NCBI GenBank assembly: GCA_910586845.1
Contig: CAJUJV010000027.1
Location: forward strand, 7,763-36,814
Direction: 5' to 3'
Origin: an uncultured Hungatella sp.
GTDB lineage: Bacteria; Bacillota; Clostridia; Lachnospirales; Lachnospiraceae
Length of the DNA stretch: 29,052 nt
Of the stretch, positions 1 through 6,823 are shown one piece after another. A program made the position numbers and the translations under genes. The notes beneath the pieces are model-generated. The model worked only from the letters and a program-made list of their open reading frames with translations, was not told the origin of the DNA and searched no databases. Numbering within the stretch: position 1 is the first letter of the stretch; each line of letters starts with the position of its first letter.

Positions 1-48
1 TGGGCATACCTGAATTTATGCTGCCTGATCGGCGGAGGGATTTATAAA

Positions 49-1407
49 ATGACGAACAATATCTTAGATCAGAAATGGAGCGTGGGATCTCTCCTGGGCT
101 TCGCCTTTCCCACTATGGTTATGATGATCTTCATGGGGCTGTATACCATTGTGGACACGATTTTTGTGGCCCGATTTGTGAACACAGACGCTCTTTCCGC
201 GATCAATATGATATGTCCCATGATCAATGTCACCGTGGGCCTGGGGACCATGATGGCCACAGGCGGAAACGCCATCATTTCCCGGGAAATGGGGGCAGGT
301 GAATATCAGGCGGCAAAAGAAGATTTTTCTCTGCTCATTCTCACCGGAGCGGTGGTTGGGTTTCTCATTCTCCTAATCGGGATCATCTGGAAGGATGAGA
401 TCATCTATGGCCTGGGAGCCAGCGATCTGCTCTTTCCCTATTGCGAAAGTTACCTTATGACGCTGCTTTTGTTCATCCCGGCAAATGTGCTGCAAACCCT
501 GTTTTCCAATCTGTTTGTGACAGCGGGAAAGCCGGGGCTTGGGTTTGGGCTGTCCTTTCTCGCCGGCGTGGCCAACATCGTGTTAGACTATGTGTTTATC
601 TCCATGTTGGGATTAGGGATCCGGGGCGCTGCTCTGGGGACAGGATTCGGCTACCTGATTCCCACGGCGGCAGGGCTTGTATATTTTTCCAGGGGCAAAG
701 GAACCCTGTCTTTTACAAGGCCCAGATTAAAATGGGCGGTCATCAGAGAAAGCTGTTTCAACGGTTCGTCGGAAATGATAGGCCAGCTGGCGTCCGCCGT
801 CACCACCTTCCTGTTCAACAAGACCATGATGAACCTGCTGGGGGAAGATGGGGTCGCCGCCATCACCATCATGATTTACTCTCAATTTTTGCTGAACGCC
901 CTGTATATCGGCTACTCCATGGGAATCGCTCCTGTGATCGGCTTTAACTATGGAAACAGAAATGGGGTCCGGCAGAAGAGAGTCTTCTCCATCAGCATGA
1001 AGTTTATCGCGGCGGCATCCCTGCTGGTCTTCTCGATTTCCATGTTTGGCGGCCCCTGTATCCTGGGGCTGTTCGCAGAAGATACATCCAGGGTCTATGA
1101 AATCGCGGACAATGGTTTTCGGATCTTTTCCTTCAGCTTTCTGTTCTGCGGCCTGAACATTTTTACCTCCGCTAGTTTTACGGCTCTGTCCAACGGGAAA
1201 GTATCCGCCATTCTCTCGTTCCTGCGGACCTTTGTCCTGCTGGCCGGGCACATCCTTCTGCTGCCCCGGATTTTGGGGATAAACGGCGTATGGCTTGCCG
1301 TTCCTTTAGCGGAGGCAATCATGTCTGTGGTGTCCATGGGATGCCTGGCCTGTTACCGAAAAAGGGAAGGCTGTTTTGTTATGAGTGATGGAGAAAATGG
1401 AATGTAG
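49..1407 (+). CDS. MATE family multidrug/cation efflux transporter
   Basis: Membrane exporter of about 452 residues, the usual size for the MATE family, which swaps Na+ or H+ for organic cations or drugs at the cytoplasmic membrane. Twelve hydrophobic segments are spread along the length. The N-terminal half carries the family pattern FAFPTMVMMIF...YTIVDTIFV followed by DALSAINM. The second half repeats the fold (GSSEMIGQLASAV, YSMGIAPVIGFNYGNR). The start is ATG 49 with GGAGGG nine bases upstream. The frame stays open to the window edge (16 more codons), so an upstream start cannot be strictly excluded, but the family N-terminus fits position 49. A hairpin terminator follows at 1415-1457. 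The substrate cannot be told from sequence. Confidence 0.93.
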   Translation: MTNNILDQKWSVGSLLGFAFPTMVMMIFMGLYTIVDTIFVARFVNTDALSAINMICPMINVTVGLGTMMATGGNAIISREMGAGEYQAAKEDFSLLILTGAVVGFLILLIGIIWKDEIIYGLGASDLLFPYCESYLMTLLLFIPANVLQTLFSNLFVTAGKPGLGFGLSFLAGVANIVLDYVFISMLGLGIRGAALGTGFGYLIPTAAGLVYFSRGKGTLSFTRPRLKWAVIRESCFNGSSEMIGQLASAVTTFLFNKTMMNLLGEDGVAAITIMIYSQFLLNALYIGYSMGIAPVIGFNYGNRNGVRQKRVFSISMKFIAAASLLVFSISMFGGPCILGLFAEDTSRVYEIADNGFRIFSFSFLFCGLNIFTSASFTALSNGKVSAILSFLRTFVLLAGHILLLPRILGINGVWLAVPLAEAIMSVVSMGCLACYRKREGCFVMSDGENGM

Positions 1408-1414
1408 AAAACAT

Positions 1415-1457
1415 CGGCAGTGTGACATATTTGTTTATTTCATGCTGCCGGTTTTTT
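1415..1457 (+). terminator. Rho-independent terminator of the MATE gene
   Basis: CGGCAG (1415-1420) pairs with CTGCCG (1445-1450), and TGA/TCA extends the stem after a two-base mismatch. A run of six T (1452-1457) follows. It begins 8 bases after the MATE stop codon. Confidence 0.75.
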
Positions 1458-1583
1458 AGATCTAAAAAGACTCTCTGAATACTCCCTTATAGCAATCTTA
1501 AAAGCCGCGCAAGTTCATGGGGCTCATCCGTTCCTGAAGCAATTTGTCTAGTGTCAAACTGTGATAAACGATTGTTCTGATAA

Positions 1584-1670
1584 AAGGATAACAATCCCAT
1601 TGTAAACGGTGCCAGGGAGATCACCTCCCGGGATGAGATGCGGGATTATGTGGAAAATATGTTTCAATGA
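1584..1670 (+). pseudogene. short coding-like remnant, unidentified
   Basis: The 1458-1752 stretch has no intact gene. It holds a 28-codon open tail ending in TGA at 1668-1670, reading ...NGAREITSRDEMRDYVENM then FQ and stop. Its charged, helix-like composition looks like a real protein C-terminus. It is preceded in frame by a stop at 1581-1583 and has no start signal. I do not recognise the family, and it may be chance. Confidence 0.2.
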
Positions 1671-1752
1671 TCAGTGATAGGAAGGGGGCTTGGAGCGTAT
1701 GACGGCCTCTGCCACTAAGAATCCCTGCCCTGCGTTCCCCCTATTTTAATTC

Positions 1753-1782
1753 TTGACTTCAACACGTAGTTGGTGTAATAAT
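1753..1782 (+). promoter_or_regulatory. sigma-A type promoter for the tandem pseudoknot RNA
   Basis: TTGACT (1753-1758), 18-base spacer, AATAAT (1777-1782): 5/6 matches at each box. No plausible start codon with a Shine-Dalgarno follows. The first structured element downstream is the repeat RNA, so this promoter most likely makes a noncoding transcript starting near 1789. Confidence 0.6.
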
Positions 1783-1826
1783 TGTAGAAGAAGTAGTAAT
1801 TATATTCTTCTTATATTTTTGGTAAT

Positions 1827-1929
1827 AAAATATTTTTCCGCCATCTGTAAGGCGGCATATAAAAGCACGGAAACAAAATATTTCTCGCCACCTGTAAGGC
1901 GAGTAAGAAAAGCGCAGGCACAAAATATT
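1827..1929 (+). repeat. 2.2 tandem copies of a 47/48-nt structured repeat
   Basis: Unit starts are at 1827, 1875 and 1922. Units 1 and 2 share AAAATATTT, CGCCA-CTGTAAGGCG and AAAAGC, and differ mostly at positions that keep RNA pairing. The third unit is cut off after AAAATATT. There are no unique spacers between units, so this is not a CRISPR array. Confidence 0.85.
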
Positions 1930-1953
1930 GAGAACTCTTCGGAGTCCTCTTTT
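1930..1953 (+). terminator. terminator with UUCG tetraloop ending the repeat RNA
   Basis: GAGAACTC (1930-1937), loop TTCG (1938-1941), GAGTCCTC (1942-1949), with one mismatch, followed by TTTT. The C(UUCG)G loop is present only in plus-strand RNA, which fixes the direction of transcription. Confidence 0.75.
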
Positions 1954-2157
1954 ATATTCTAAATTTTCTCCTGACAAGTTTACCGCCCCATCTTCATCAC
2001 CTCCCATATATTGTACACATAAACCTGCCAGCAGAATTTCATCACGAAGCAATGATATATCTGTTTTAAAGATAATATATATTCAAATAATTCGTTTTAC
2101 AAATATATCGGACCAGCATATAATTGACACAACAAGACAGCCCGGGGACGGAGCCAG
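1954..2157. other. AT-rich gap with no recognisable gene
   Basis: This is where the toxin of a type III system would be expected. The plus strand has only a 77-codon open frame (1928-2161) that starts inside the terminator, has no Shine-Dalgarno and shows no family features. The minus strand has an open stretch whose first part (2052 down to about 1945) looks mildly protein-like but then reads straight through the RNA repeats. The base composition changes from AT-rich to GC-rich at about 2125, suggesting a junction. Confidence 0.5.
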
Positions 2158-2410
2158 ATGATCGATATGGTGGTAACTATCATCTGGCCATGTTCGATTT
2201 TATCTTCTTTTCAGATGAACATGGAGGCAGATCTATGGAAGGAAACCGGGCTGGTTCTGTCGGCGGCAATGGGAATACAGATCCTGTACTGGATTCTCAA
2301 TCATTTTCTCTACATGGGATTTCAGAAGGATGAGAGAATTTCATGCCAGTACGCGACCATGGTGACCAACGCCAGCTTCATCGGGATGCCCATAGCCGGG
2401 GCAAAATGCC
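2158..2410 (+). pseudogene. internal fragment of an auxin efflux carrier (AEC) family permease
   Basis: The frame reads VVTIIWPCSILSSFQMN, a hydrophobic helix, then ISCQYATMVTNASFIGMPIAG. This matches the N-terminal half of AEC permeases, where a Pro-Cys helix is followed by the SNAxFMGxPI-type motif. Full AEC proteins have about 300-ish residues and ten membrane helices; only about 80 residues remain. The N-terminal helix is missing, and the frame degenerates after about 2405, just before the convergent MarR gene ends. ATG 2158 has no convincing Shine-Dalgarno. It is a deletion remnant, not a functional gene. Confidence 0.6.
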
Positions 2411-2427
2411 CGCAGGCCTGGGCGGGC
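2408..2427 (-). terminator. possible terminator of the marR-type gene
   Basis: On the minus strand, GCCCGC and GCGGGC form a 6-bp G+C stem with an 8-base loop starting 2 bases after the MarR stop, followed by ATTTTG. The T run is short, so this is tentative. Confidence 0.4.
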
Positions 2428-2429
2428 AT

Positions 2430-2855
2430 CTATTTCATGTTCTCGTATATCCGTTGGAGCAGACTGTGAAACATGGTCTGTTCTTCTTCAGATAAACCGT
2501 GAAACATGGTTTGTTCCAGTTTTCCGATATTCTCTGTAGCGTCCTGACAGCATTTTTCACCTGCCGGGGTGATCCGGACAAGTTTCATCCTCTTGTCGTT
2601 TGGATCGGTAAAACAGTCAACCATTTTCTTTAACGCAAGCCGGTTTACGATTCCGGCGCAGGTGGATTGCGCTACCCCTAAAACCCGTTCCAGTTCTTTG
2701 AATGAACAGGTCTTTTCGTCTTTTTCATTCAGTGAAAGCAACACCCATACTTGAACCATAGTCAAGTCGTTCTGACGCAGGGAATTGTTTGCCTGTCTTT
2801 CGATCGCGTCATTGAGTTGTTTTATGAGTTGCCCGCTGGTGGGGTCGTCGTTCAA
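2430..2855 (-). CDS. MarR family transcriptional regulator, TTG start
   Basis: A 141-residue winged-helix regulator, normal length for MarR proteins, which act as dimers on promoters of neighbouring transport or stress genes. N-terminal dimer helix about residues 8-25, helix-turn-helix about 50-75 (FKELERVLGVAQSTCAGIVN), then the wing with DPNDKRMKLVRITPAG, a clear MarR signature. A C-terminal dimer helix ends RIYENMK. The start codon is TTG at 2853-2855, chosen because GGAGG lies 7 bases upstream and no ATG fits. It is transcribed from a good promoter at 2885-2913. No intact transporter is divergent from it. The nearest candidates are the AEC fragment and the MATE gene on the other side, so its target may have been lost. 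The ligand is unknown. Confidence 0.9.
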   Translation of the reverse strand: MNDDPTSGQLIKQLNDAIERQANNSLRQNDLTMVQVWVLLSLNEKDEKTCSFKELERVLGVAQSTCAGIVNRLALKKMVDCFTDPNDKRMKLVRITPAGEKCCQDATENIGKLEQTMFHGLSEEEQTMFHSLLQRIYENMK

Positions 2856-2884
2856 TTTGGCACCTCCTTTCCCTTTCAGGAGGT

Positions 2885-2913
2885 ATTATGGCATATCAAA
2901 AGCATACTGTCAA
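2885..2913 (-). promoter_or_regulatory. sigma-A type promoter of the MarR gene
   Basis: Minus strand TTGACA (2913-2908), 17-base spacer, CATAAT (2890-2885). This is 6/6 and 5/6 to consensus, placing the transcript start near 2878, about 23 bases before the TTG start. Confidence 0.7.
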
Positions 2914-2936
2914 TATCTTGCTCTTTAATTTATTTT

Positions 2937-4670
2937 TCATAATGTCACATTCTTTCCCAGCGCTATAAACTCATATGGTTTCATGGTATAGAATCCTTCT
3001 TCCCCTCTCTCCCGGTTCTCGTCACACAGGGCAGACTCACCGGACACATCCGGATCCAAATCCTGACCGTGCAGGCAGCTTTTATCTCCTGAACCATAAT
3101 TCTCCAGCAGCACCTGATACCCCTTCCAATCCCCGGCCATCCGGATCTTCTGTTCCCTCCCGGACAGATTACAGAACACCGCCAGCTCCTGTTCTCCCAG
3201 GACTCTCCGGTACGCTGCCGCCAGTTCCGTCCCTGTTTCCAGAAATGAGATCTCTCCCCTGGCGATCACCGGACACTTTTTCCTCATGGCGGTCAGCTTC
3301 TTATAAAAGGCGAGAATGGAATCTCCGTCCTTCTCCTGAGCCTCCACGGTGATTTCCCCTCTGAACCGGGCGGACATGGGAAGCCAGGGTTCTGTCTCAG
3401 AAAATCCGCCGTATTTCTCCCCGGTCCATTGCATGGGAGTCCTGCTGTTGTCCCTGGATCTGGCGGCCAGAACTTCCAGAGCTTCTTCCTTCGTCTCCCC
3501 CTTGTCCAGCAGGATCTCATAATAATTCAGGCTTTCCACATCCCGATACTGGTCGATGGAAGGATAATGGGCGTTGAGCATCCCGATCTCTTCTCCCTGG
3601 TAGATATAGGGAGTCCCCCGCATGAGATGGATCATGCCTGCCAGCATTTTCGCCGACTCTTTCCAGTAAACCTGCTCATCCCCCAGCCTGCTCACGATAC
3701 GGGGCTGGTCATGGTTGCACCAGAACAGAGCGTTCCAGCCGCCTCCCTTTTGCATCCCCATCTGCCACTCCGCAAAAAGTTCCTTTAGCCTCCTGTAATC
3801 CGTGTCCATGAGAGCCCATTTGTCCCCGTCTTTATAATCCACTTTCAGGTGGTGGAAATTAAAACACATGGAAAGTTCCTTTTCCTCTGGAGACGAATAC
3901 AGGATACAATTCTCAAGGGTTGTGGAGGACATCTCCCCCACGGTCACGAAATCCTCGATCCCCGCGTCTCTCACCAGCTCTTTCAAATACTCATGGATAT
4001 GGGGGCCGTCGCTGTAAAATCTCCTGCCGTCTCCTTCAAAATCATCCTCCATCACTTCCGGCTTGGAGACCAGATTGATCACGTCAAACCGAAACGCCCG
4101 GATTCCTTTTTCTTTCCAAAACCGAAGGATCCTCTTTAATTCTCCCCGAACCTCCGGGTTATCCCAGTTTAGATCCGCCTGGGTCACATCGTATAACCGA
4201 AGGTACCATTTTTTTAAATCCTGCACATACTCCCATGCGGAACCGCCGAATTTTGACTGCCAGTTTGTGGGGGCATGGTCCGGAGTGCCTTCTTTAAAAA
4301 TGTAATAATTCTGGTATTTTTCCTCCCCTGCCAGAGCCCTCTGAAACCACGGATGGCAGGTGGAGGTGTGGTTAAATACCATGTCCAGCATGATCCTCAT
4401 GCCCCTCTTTCCGCTCTGGCAGATCAGCTCCTCCAGATCTTCCATGGTCCCGAACTTGGGATCCACGGCAAGGTAATCCGCCACATCGTACCCGTTATCA
4501 TGCTGAGGCGACGGAAAGAACGGAGTGAGCCACAGATAATCCACCCCCAGTCCCTGGAGATAATCTAATTTTTCGATCACTCCCGGAATATCCCCAAAGC
4601 CGTCCCCGTTGGTATCCCGAAATGATTTCGGGTAGATCTGATACACTGTCTTATCGCTGAAATCTGTCAT
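2937..4670 (-). CDS. treC: alpha,alpha-phosphotrehalase (trehalose-6-phosphate hydrolase), GH13
   Basis: Cytoplasmic enzyme hydrolysing trehalose 6-phosphate, delivered by the PTS, to glucose and glucose 6-phosphate. The 577 residues start at ATG 4668-4670 (MTDFSDKTVYQIYPKSF) with GGAGG eight bases upstream; the open frame extends 19 codons further without support. GH13 landmarks are DMVFNHTS (95-103), nucleophile D196 in FRFDV, acid/base E246 in VGEMSST and D321 in NHDQPR. The segment ELSMCFNFHHLKVDY is typical of TreA/TreC. Oligo-1,6-glucosidases are close relatives, but the position directly downstream of a trehalose-type EIIBCA and beside a TreR-like repressor favours phosphotrehalase. 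It is co-transcribed with treP after a gap of about 220 bases containing a strong hairpin. Confidence 0.93.
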   Translation of the reverse strand: MTDFSDKTVYQIYPKSFRDTNGDGFGDIPGVIEKLDYLQGLGVDYLWLTPFFPSPQHDNGYDVADYLAVDPKFGTMEDLEELICQSGKRGMRIMLDMVFNHTSTCHPWFQRALAGEEKYQNYYIFKEGTPDHAPTNWQSKFGGSAWEYVQDLKKWYLRLYDVTQADLNWDNPEVRGELKRILRFWKEKGIRAFRFDVINLVSKPEVMEDDFEGDGRRFYSDGPHIHEYLKELVRDAGIEDFVTVGEMSSTTLENCILYSSPEEKELSMCFNFHHLKVDYKDGDKWALMDTDYRRLKELFAEWQMGMQKGGGWNALFWCNHDQPRIVSRLGDEQVYWKESAKMLAGMIHLMRGTPYIYQGEEIGMLNAHYPSIDQYRDVESLNYYEILLDKGETKEEALEVLAARSRDNSRTPMQWTGEKYGGFSETEPWLPMSARFRGEITVEAQEKDGDSILAFYKKLTAMRKKCPVIARGEISFLETGTELAAAYRRVLGEQELAVFCNLSGREQKIRMAGDWKGYQVLLENYGSGDKSCLHGQDLDPDVSGESALCDENRERGEEGFYTMKPYEFIALGKNVTL

Positions 4671-4846
4671 CCTGTTATCCTCCCTTTTTTCTGAATCAGC
4701 ACCTGTCACATCGGGCTCCTGCCACATCGCCGGAACCTGTTCCAGTTGTGGAATTTCGTTCCGCAGGCGCTCTTCCCTTTTAGCCCGGCGGGTATCCGCC
4801 GCCTTGCGGCTCCTGGCACACAGGTTCCTCCCCTTCTGTCTGAGTC

Positions 4847-4873
4847 GGCAGGCACCGCCCCGGGGTGCCTGCC
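4847..4873 (-). other. intercistronic stem-loop between treP and treC
   Basis: GGCAGGCACC and GGTGCCTGCC form a perfect 10-bp stem with a 7-base loop. No T run follows on either strand, so it is more likely an mRNA stability or processing element separating treP from treC expression than a terminator. Confidence 0.55.
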
Positions 4874-4889
4874 AGGCCGCCGAAATCCA

Positions 4890-6611
4890 TTATCGGAATG
4901 TCACCACGGCCGTCTCCTTTTCTTTTACATCCATCCCGGTATGGAACCGGAAATCACCGGCATTTCCCACATTGCTGATGACGCATATCGTCACGTCCCG
5001 GTGGCCTGCCGCTTTGATCTTTGCCCGGTTAAACCGGATCAGAGGCGTTCCTGCGCTGACTTTCTGGCCTTCCTCCACCAGGTACTCGAATCCGTCCCCC
5101 TTCATATCCACGGTGTCAAGGCCGATATGTAACAGAATCTCCATGCCGTTATCCATCTTTAATCCGCAGGCGTGGCGGGAATCCGGCATCAGAGCGGCCA
5201 CCACGGCGTCCGCAGGAGCGTACAGAGTTTCATTTTCCGGGATAATGGCCATGCCGTCGCCTAAAATTCCCGCCGAGAACACCCCGTCTCCCACCTCTGC
5301 CAGGGAGATTGCCTTTCCTGTCAAAAACGCTCTCAAAGTTCCCTCAGTCTCTTTCCCCGCCTCATTTCCATGGCCAGGCTTTTCCCCGTCTTCTTTTTCC
5401 TCCATTACCAGTGCCATAACTCCTGCTGCCGCGCTTGCGCCTGTCCCAGCGGCAATCTCTGCCAGCTCTGCGGTTTCATTTACCTCCTCCGCCAGTTTCT
5501 TCCTTCCCACAACGCCTGTCAGCAGGAAGGACACGGCAAAAGCGATGATCATGCAGATCCCGAAGGAACCCATAAACTGAGGCTGAATGGACAGGATTCC
5601 GGGGATACCGCCTACGCCGATGGCATTGGCCATATGGTGAAGTCCCGTGATGACCAGCGGAGCGTAAATGACGCCAAACACAGCGCCGAATACCACCTTA
5701 AAGGTCCCCGTAATTCCCGCGAACACCACTGCCGAAACCGCCGCTCCCACTTTCCAGCCCACAGGTCCCAGCACAAAGTGGGCCGCAATGACCGACAGCA
5801 GCAGGCTTAAGAAGGGAACCACGATCATGGAGATCACCTGGGGCGTAATCTTTCGGAAAAACTTTTCCAGATACACCAGGGTGAAGGCCGCCAGGATCGC
5901 TGGAATCACCTGTCCCTGATAGCCGATCATATTCACCTGGAATCCGCCGAAATTCCACTTGGGGATATCCGCCGCCGCTGTCCCCGCCACGGCGTAGGCG
6001 TTGAGCAATTGTCCCGATACCAGAGTCAGGCCCAGGACGATCCCCAGCATCTGGGTGGTCCCCATTTTCTTGGTCACGGACCAGCAGATCCCCACGGGAA
6101 GCATATGGAACACCGCCTCGCCGATGAGCCACAGGAAACTGTCGATCCCTGACCAGAACTGGCTGATGTCACACAAGGTCCTGGTGCCGTTTTCAAACAG
6201 ATACAGACTGTCGATGCAGTTTCGGAAACCCAGGATCAGACCGCCTGTGATGATGGCCGGAATCAGGGGGGCGAAAATCTCCGCCAGAGCGGTGATCACC
6301 CTCTGAAGAGGGTTCTGATTTTTCTTCGCCGCCTGCTTGACCGCATCCTTGGATACTCCCTCGATCCCCGCCTCCTTCACAAAATCATTGTAGAAATCAG
6401 CCACCGTGTTGCCGATGATCACCTGAAACTGCCCTGACTGTGTAAAGCTTCCTTTTACCACTTTCATGGCCTCAATGGCCTTCACGTCCGCTTTCCCCGG
6501 CTCCACCAGGGCAAACCGCATCCGTGTCATACAGTGTGAAACCGCCGCGATGTTCTCTTTTCCGCCTACCAGATGTAACAACTGCCTCGCGTCATCCCCA
6601 TATGTTCCCAT
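4890..6611 (-). CDS. treP: PTS trehalose transporter, EIIB-EIIC-EIIA fusion
   Basis: Membrane phosphotransferase permease that imports trehalose as trehalose 6-phosphate. Domain order: EIIB about 1-80 with phospho-cysteine C27 in SHCMTRMRF; EIIC about 105-430 with many membrane helices and the PLVITGLHHM motif typical of the glucose/sucrose/trehalose superfamily; a charged Ala/Glu linker; and a C-terminal glucose-type EIIA with TLYAPADAVVAALMPDS and the active-site histidine in EILLHIGLDTV. The start is ATG 6609-6611 with GGAGG nine bases upstream; the open frame continues 53 codons but runs through the operators and promoter. Bacillus TreP lacks the EIIA domain, so this fusion is self-contained and its EIIA might also serve other permeases. 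First gene of the treP-treC operon. Another disaccharide is possible, but treC makes trehalose most likely. Confidence 0.92.
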   Translation of the reverse strand: MGTYGDDARQLLHLVGGKENIAAVSHCMTRMRFALVEPGKADVKAIEAMKVVKGSFTQSGQFQVIIGNTVADFYNDFVKEAGIEGVSKDAVKQAAKKNQNPLQRVITALAEIFAPLIPAIITGGLILGFRNCIDSLYLFENGTRTLCDISQFWSGIDSFLWLIGEAVFHMLPVGICWSVTKKMGTTQMLGIVLGLTLVSGQLLNAYAVAGTAAADIPKWNFGGFQVNMIGYQGQVIPAILAAFTLVYLEKFFRKITPQVISMIVVPFLSLLLSVIAAHFVLGPVGWKVGAAVSAVVFAGITGTFKVVFGAVFGVIYAPLVITGLHHMANAIGVGGIPGILSIQPQFMGSFGICMIIAFAVSFLLTGVVGRKKLAEEVNETAELAEIAAGTGASAAAGVMALVMEEKEDGEKPGHGNEAGKETEGTLRAFLTGKAISLAEVGDGVFSAGILGDGMAIIPENETLYAPADAVVAALMPDSRHACGLKMDNGMEILLHIGLDTVDMKGDGFEYLVEEGQKVSAGTPLIRFNRAKIKAAGHRDVTICVISNVGNAGDFRFHTGMDVKEKETAVVTFR

Positions 6612-6639
6612 GCTTTCTTCCCTCCATTTGTCTGTGTTT

Positions 6640-6655
6640 ACTTGTTTAAACATGT
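6640..6655. promoter_or_regulatory. TreR-type operator 1
   Basis: ACTTGTTTAAACATGT, containing the palindrome TGTTTAAACA, lies just downstream of the treP -10 box, where a bound repressor would block initiation. Identical to operator 2. Confidence 0.65.
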
Positions 6656-6666
6656 TTCTGTATTCT

Positions 6667-6695
6667 GTTATAACACACTTGTTTAAACATGTCAA
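6667..6695 (-). promoter_or_regulatory. treP promoter
   Basis: Minus strand TTGACA (6695-6690), 17-base spacer, TATAAC (6672-6667): 6/6 and 5/6 to consensus. Operator 2 fills the spacer, so the promoter is strong but repressible. Confidence 0.8.
6677..6692. promoter_or_regulatory. TreR-type operator 2
   Basis: Second exact copy of ACTTGTTTAAACATGT, 37 bases from operator 1 and lying between the treP -35 and -10 boxes. Confidence 0.7.
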
Positions 6696-6710
6696 CATCT
6701 TTTTCAAAAT

Positions 6711-6724
6711 TTGTTTGAACAAGT
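6711..6724. promoter_or_regulatory. TreR-type operator 3
   Basis: TTGTTTGAACAAGT is a near-palindromic variant of operators 1 and 2. It lies just upstream of the treR -35 box and upstream of the treP promoter, so it could add cooperative repression or autoregulation. Confidence 0.5.
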
Positions 6725-6726
6725 CG

Positions 6727-6755
6727 TTGACTTTTCCCTTCTTTCTTTTTATAAT
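6727..6755 (+). promoter_or_regulatory. treR promoter
   Basis: TTGACT (6727-6732), 17-base spacer, TATAAT (6750-6755). Divergent from the treP promoter; the two -35 boxes are about 30 bases apart. Confidence 0.75.
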
Positions 6756-6823
6756 GATACCAGAACGCAAAAAGATTCAAGCGAAGCGCAAAGCAATCCA
6801 TGGTATCATAGAGGGGGAATCCT

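Larger units (their letters stand above)
1789..1953 (+). ncRNA. tandem pseudoknot RNA, type III antitoxin-like, apparently orphan
   Basis: Two direct repeats (1827-1874, 48 nt; 1875-1921, 47 nt) each open with AAAATATTT, and a truncated third copy (1922-1929) runs into a terminator. In repeat 1, CCGCC (1838-1842) pairs with GGCGG (1851-1855), and loop TCTGT (1844-1848) pairs with ACGGA (1867-1871). In repeat 2, CTCGCC (1884-1889) pairs with GGCGAG (1898-1903), and loop CCTGT (1891-1895) pairs with GCAGG (1914-1918). Both stems keep pairing despite base changes between copies. Some pairs are G-U, which works only for the plus-strand RNA. A promoter, tandem H-type pseudoknot repeats with A-rich junctions, and a terminator is the layout of ToxI/CptI/TenpI/AntiQ antitoxin RNAs. 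The toxin gene expected right after the terminator is absent. The family assignment is inference; the fold is directly visible. Confidence 0.6.

Noticed and set aside
1827..1929. CRISPR array
   Set aside because: Units abut without spacers, differ from each other, and the differences preserve RNA pairing.
1759..2052. 97-codon minus-strand frame from a TTG start across the repeat RNA
   Set aside because: No Shine-Dalgarno, and two thirds of it is the antisense of the pseudoknot repeats, whose G-U pairs fix the plus strand as the functional one. The first 35 codons are mentioned as unresolved.
2863..2883. CCTCCT/AGGAGG inverted repeat that could hide the MarR ribosome site
   Set aside because: The predicted MarR transcript start (about 2878) leaves most of the CCTCCT arm untranscribed, so the RNA hairpin would not form.
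2888..2968. 26-codon plus-strand ORF with AGGAGG four bases before ATG
   Set aside because: It coincides with the minus-strand MarR promoter (the ATG is inside the -10 box) and runs into the treC 3' end; no family features.
6754..6809. Inverted repeat ATGATACCA ... TGGTATCAT around the treR leader
   Set aside because: The left arm overlaps the -10 box and is mostly untranscribed, so it is not a leader hairpin. The spacing of 38 bases is long for an operator. Possibly chance.
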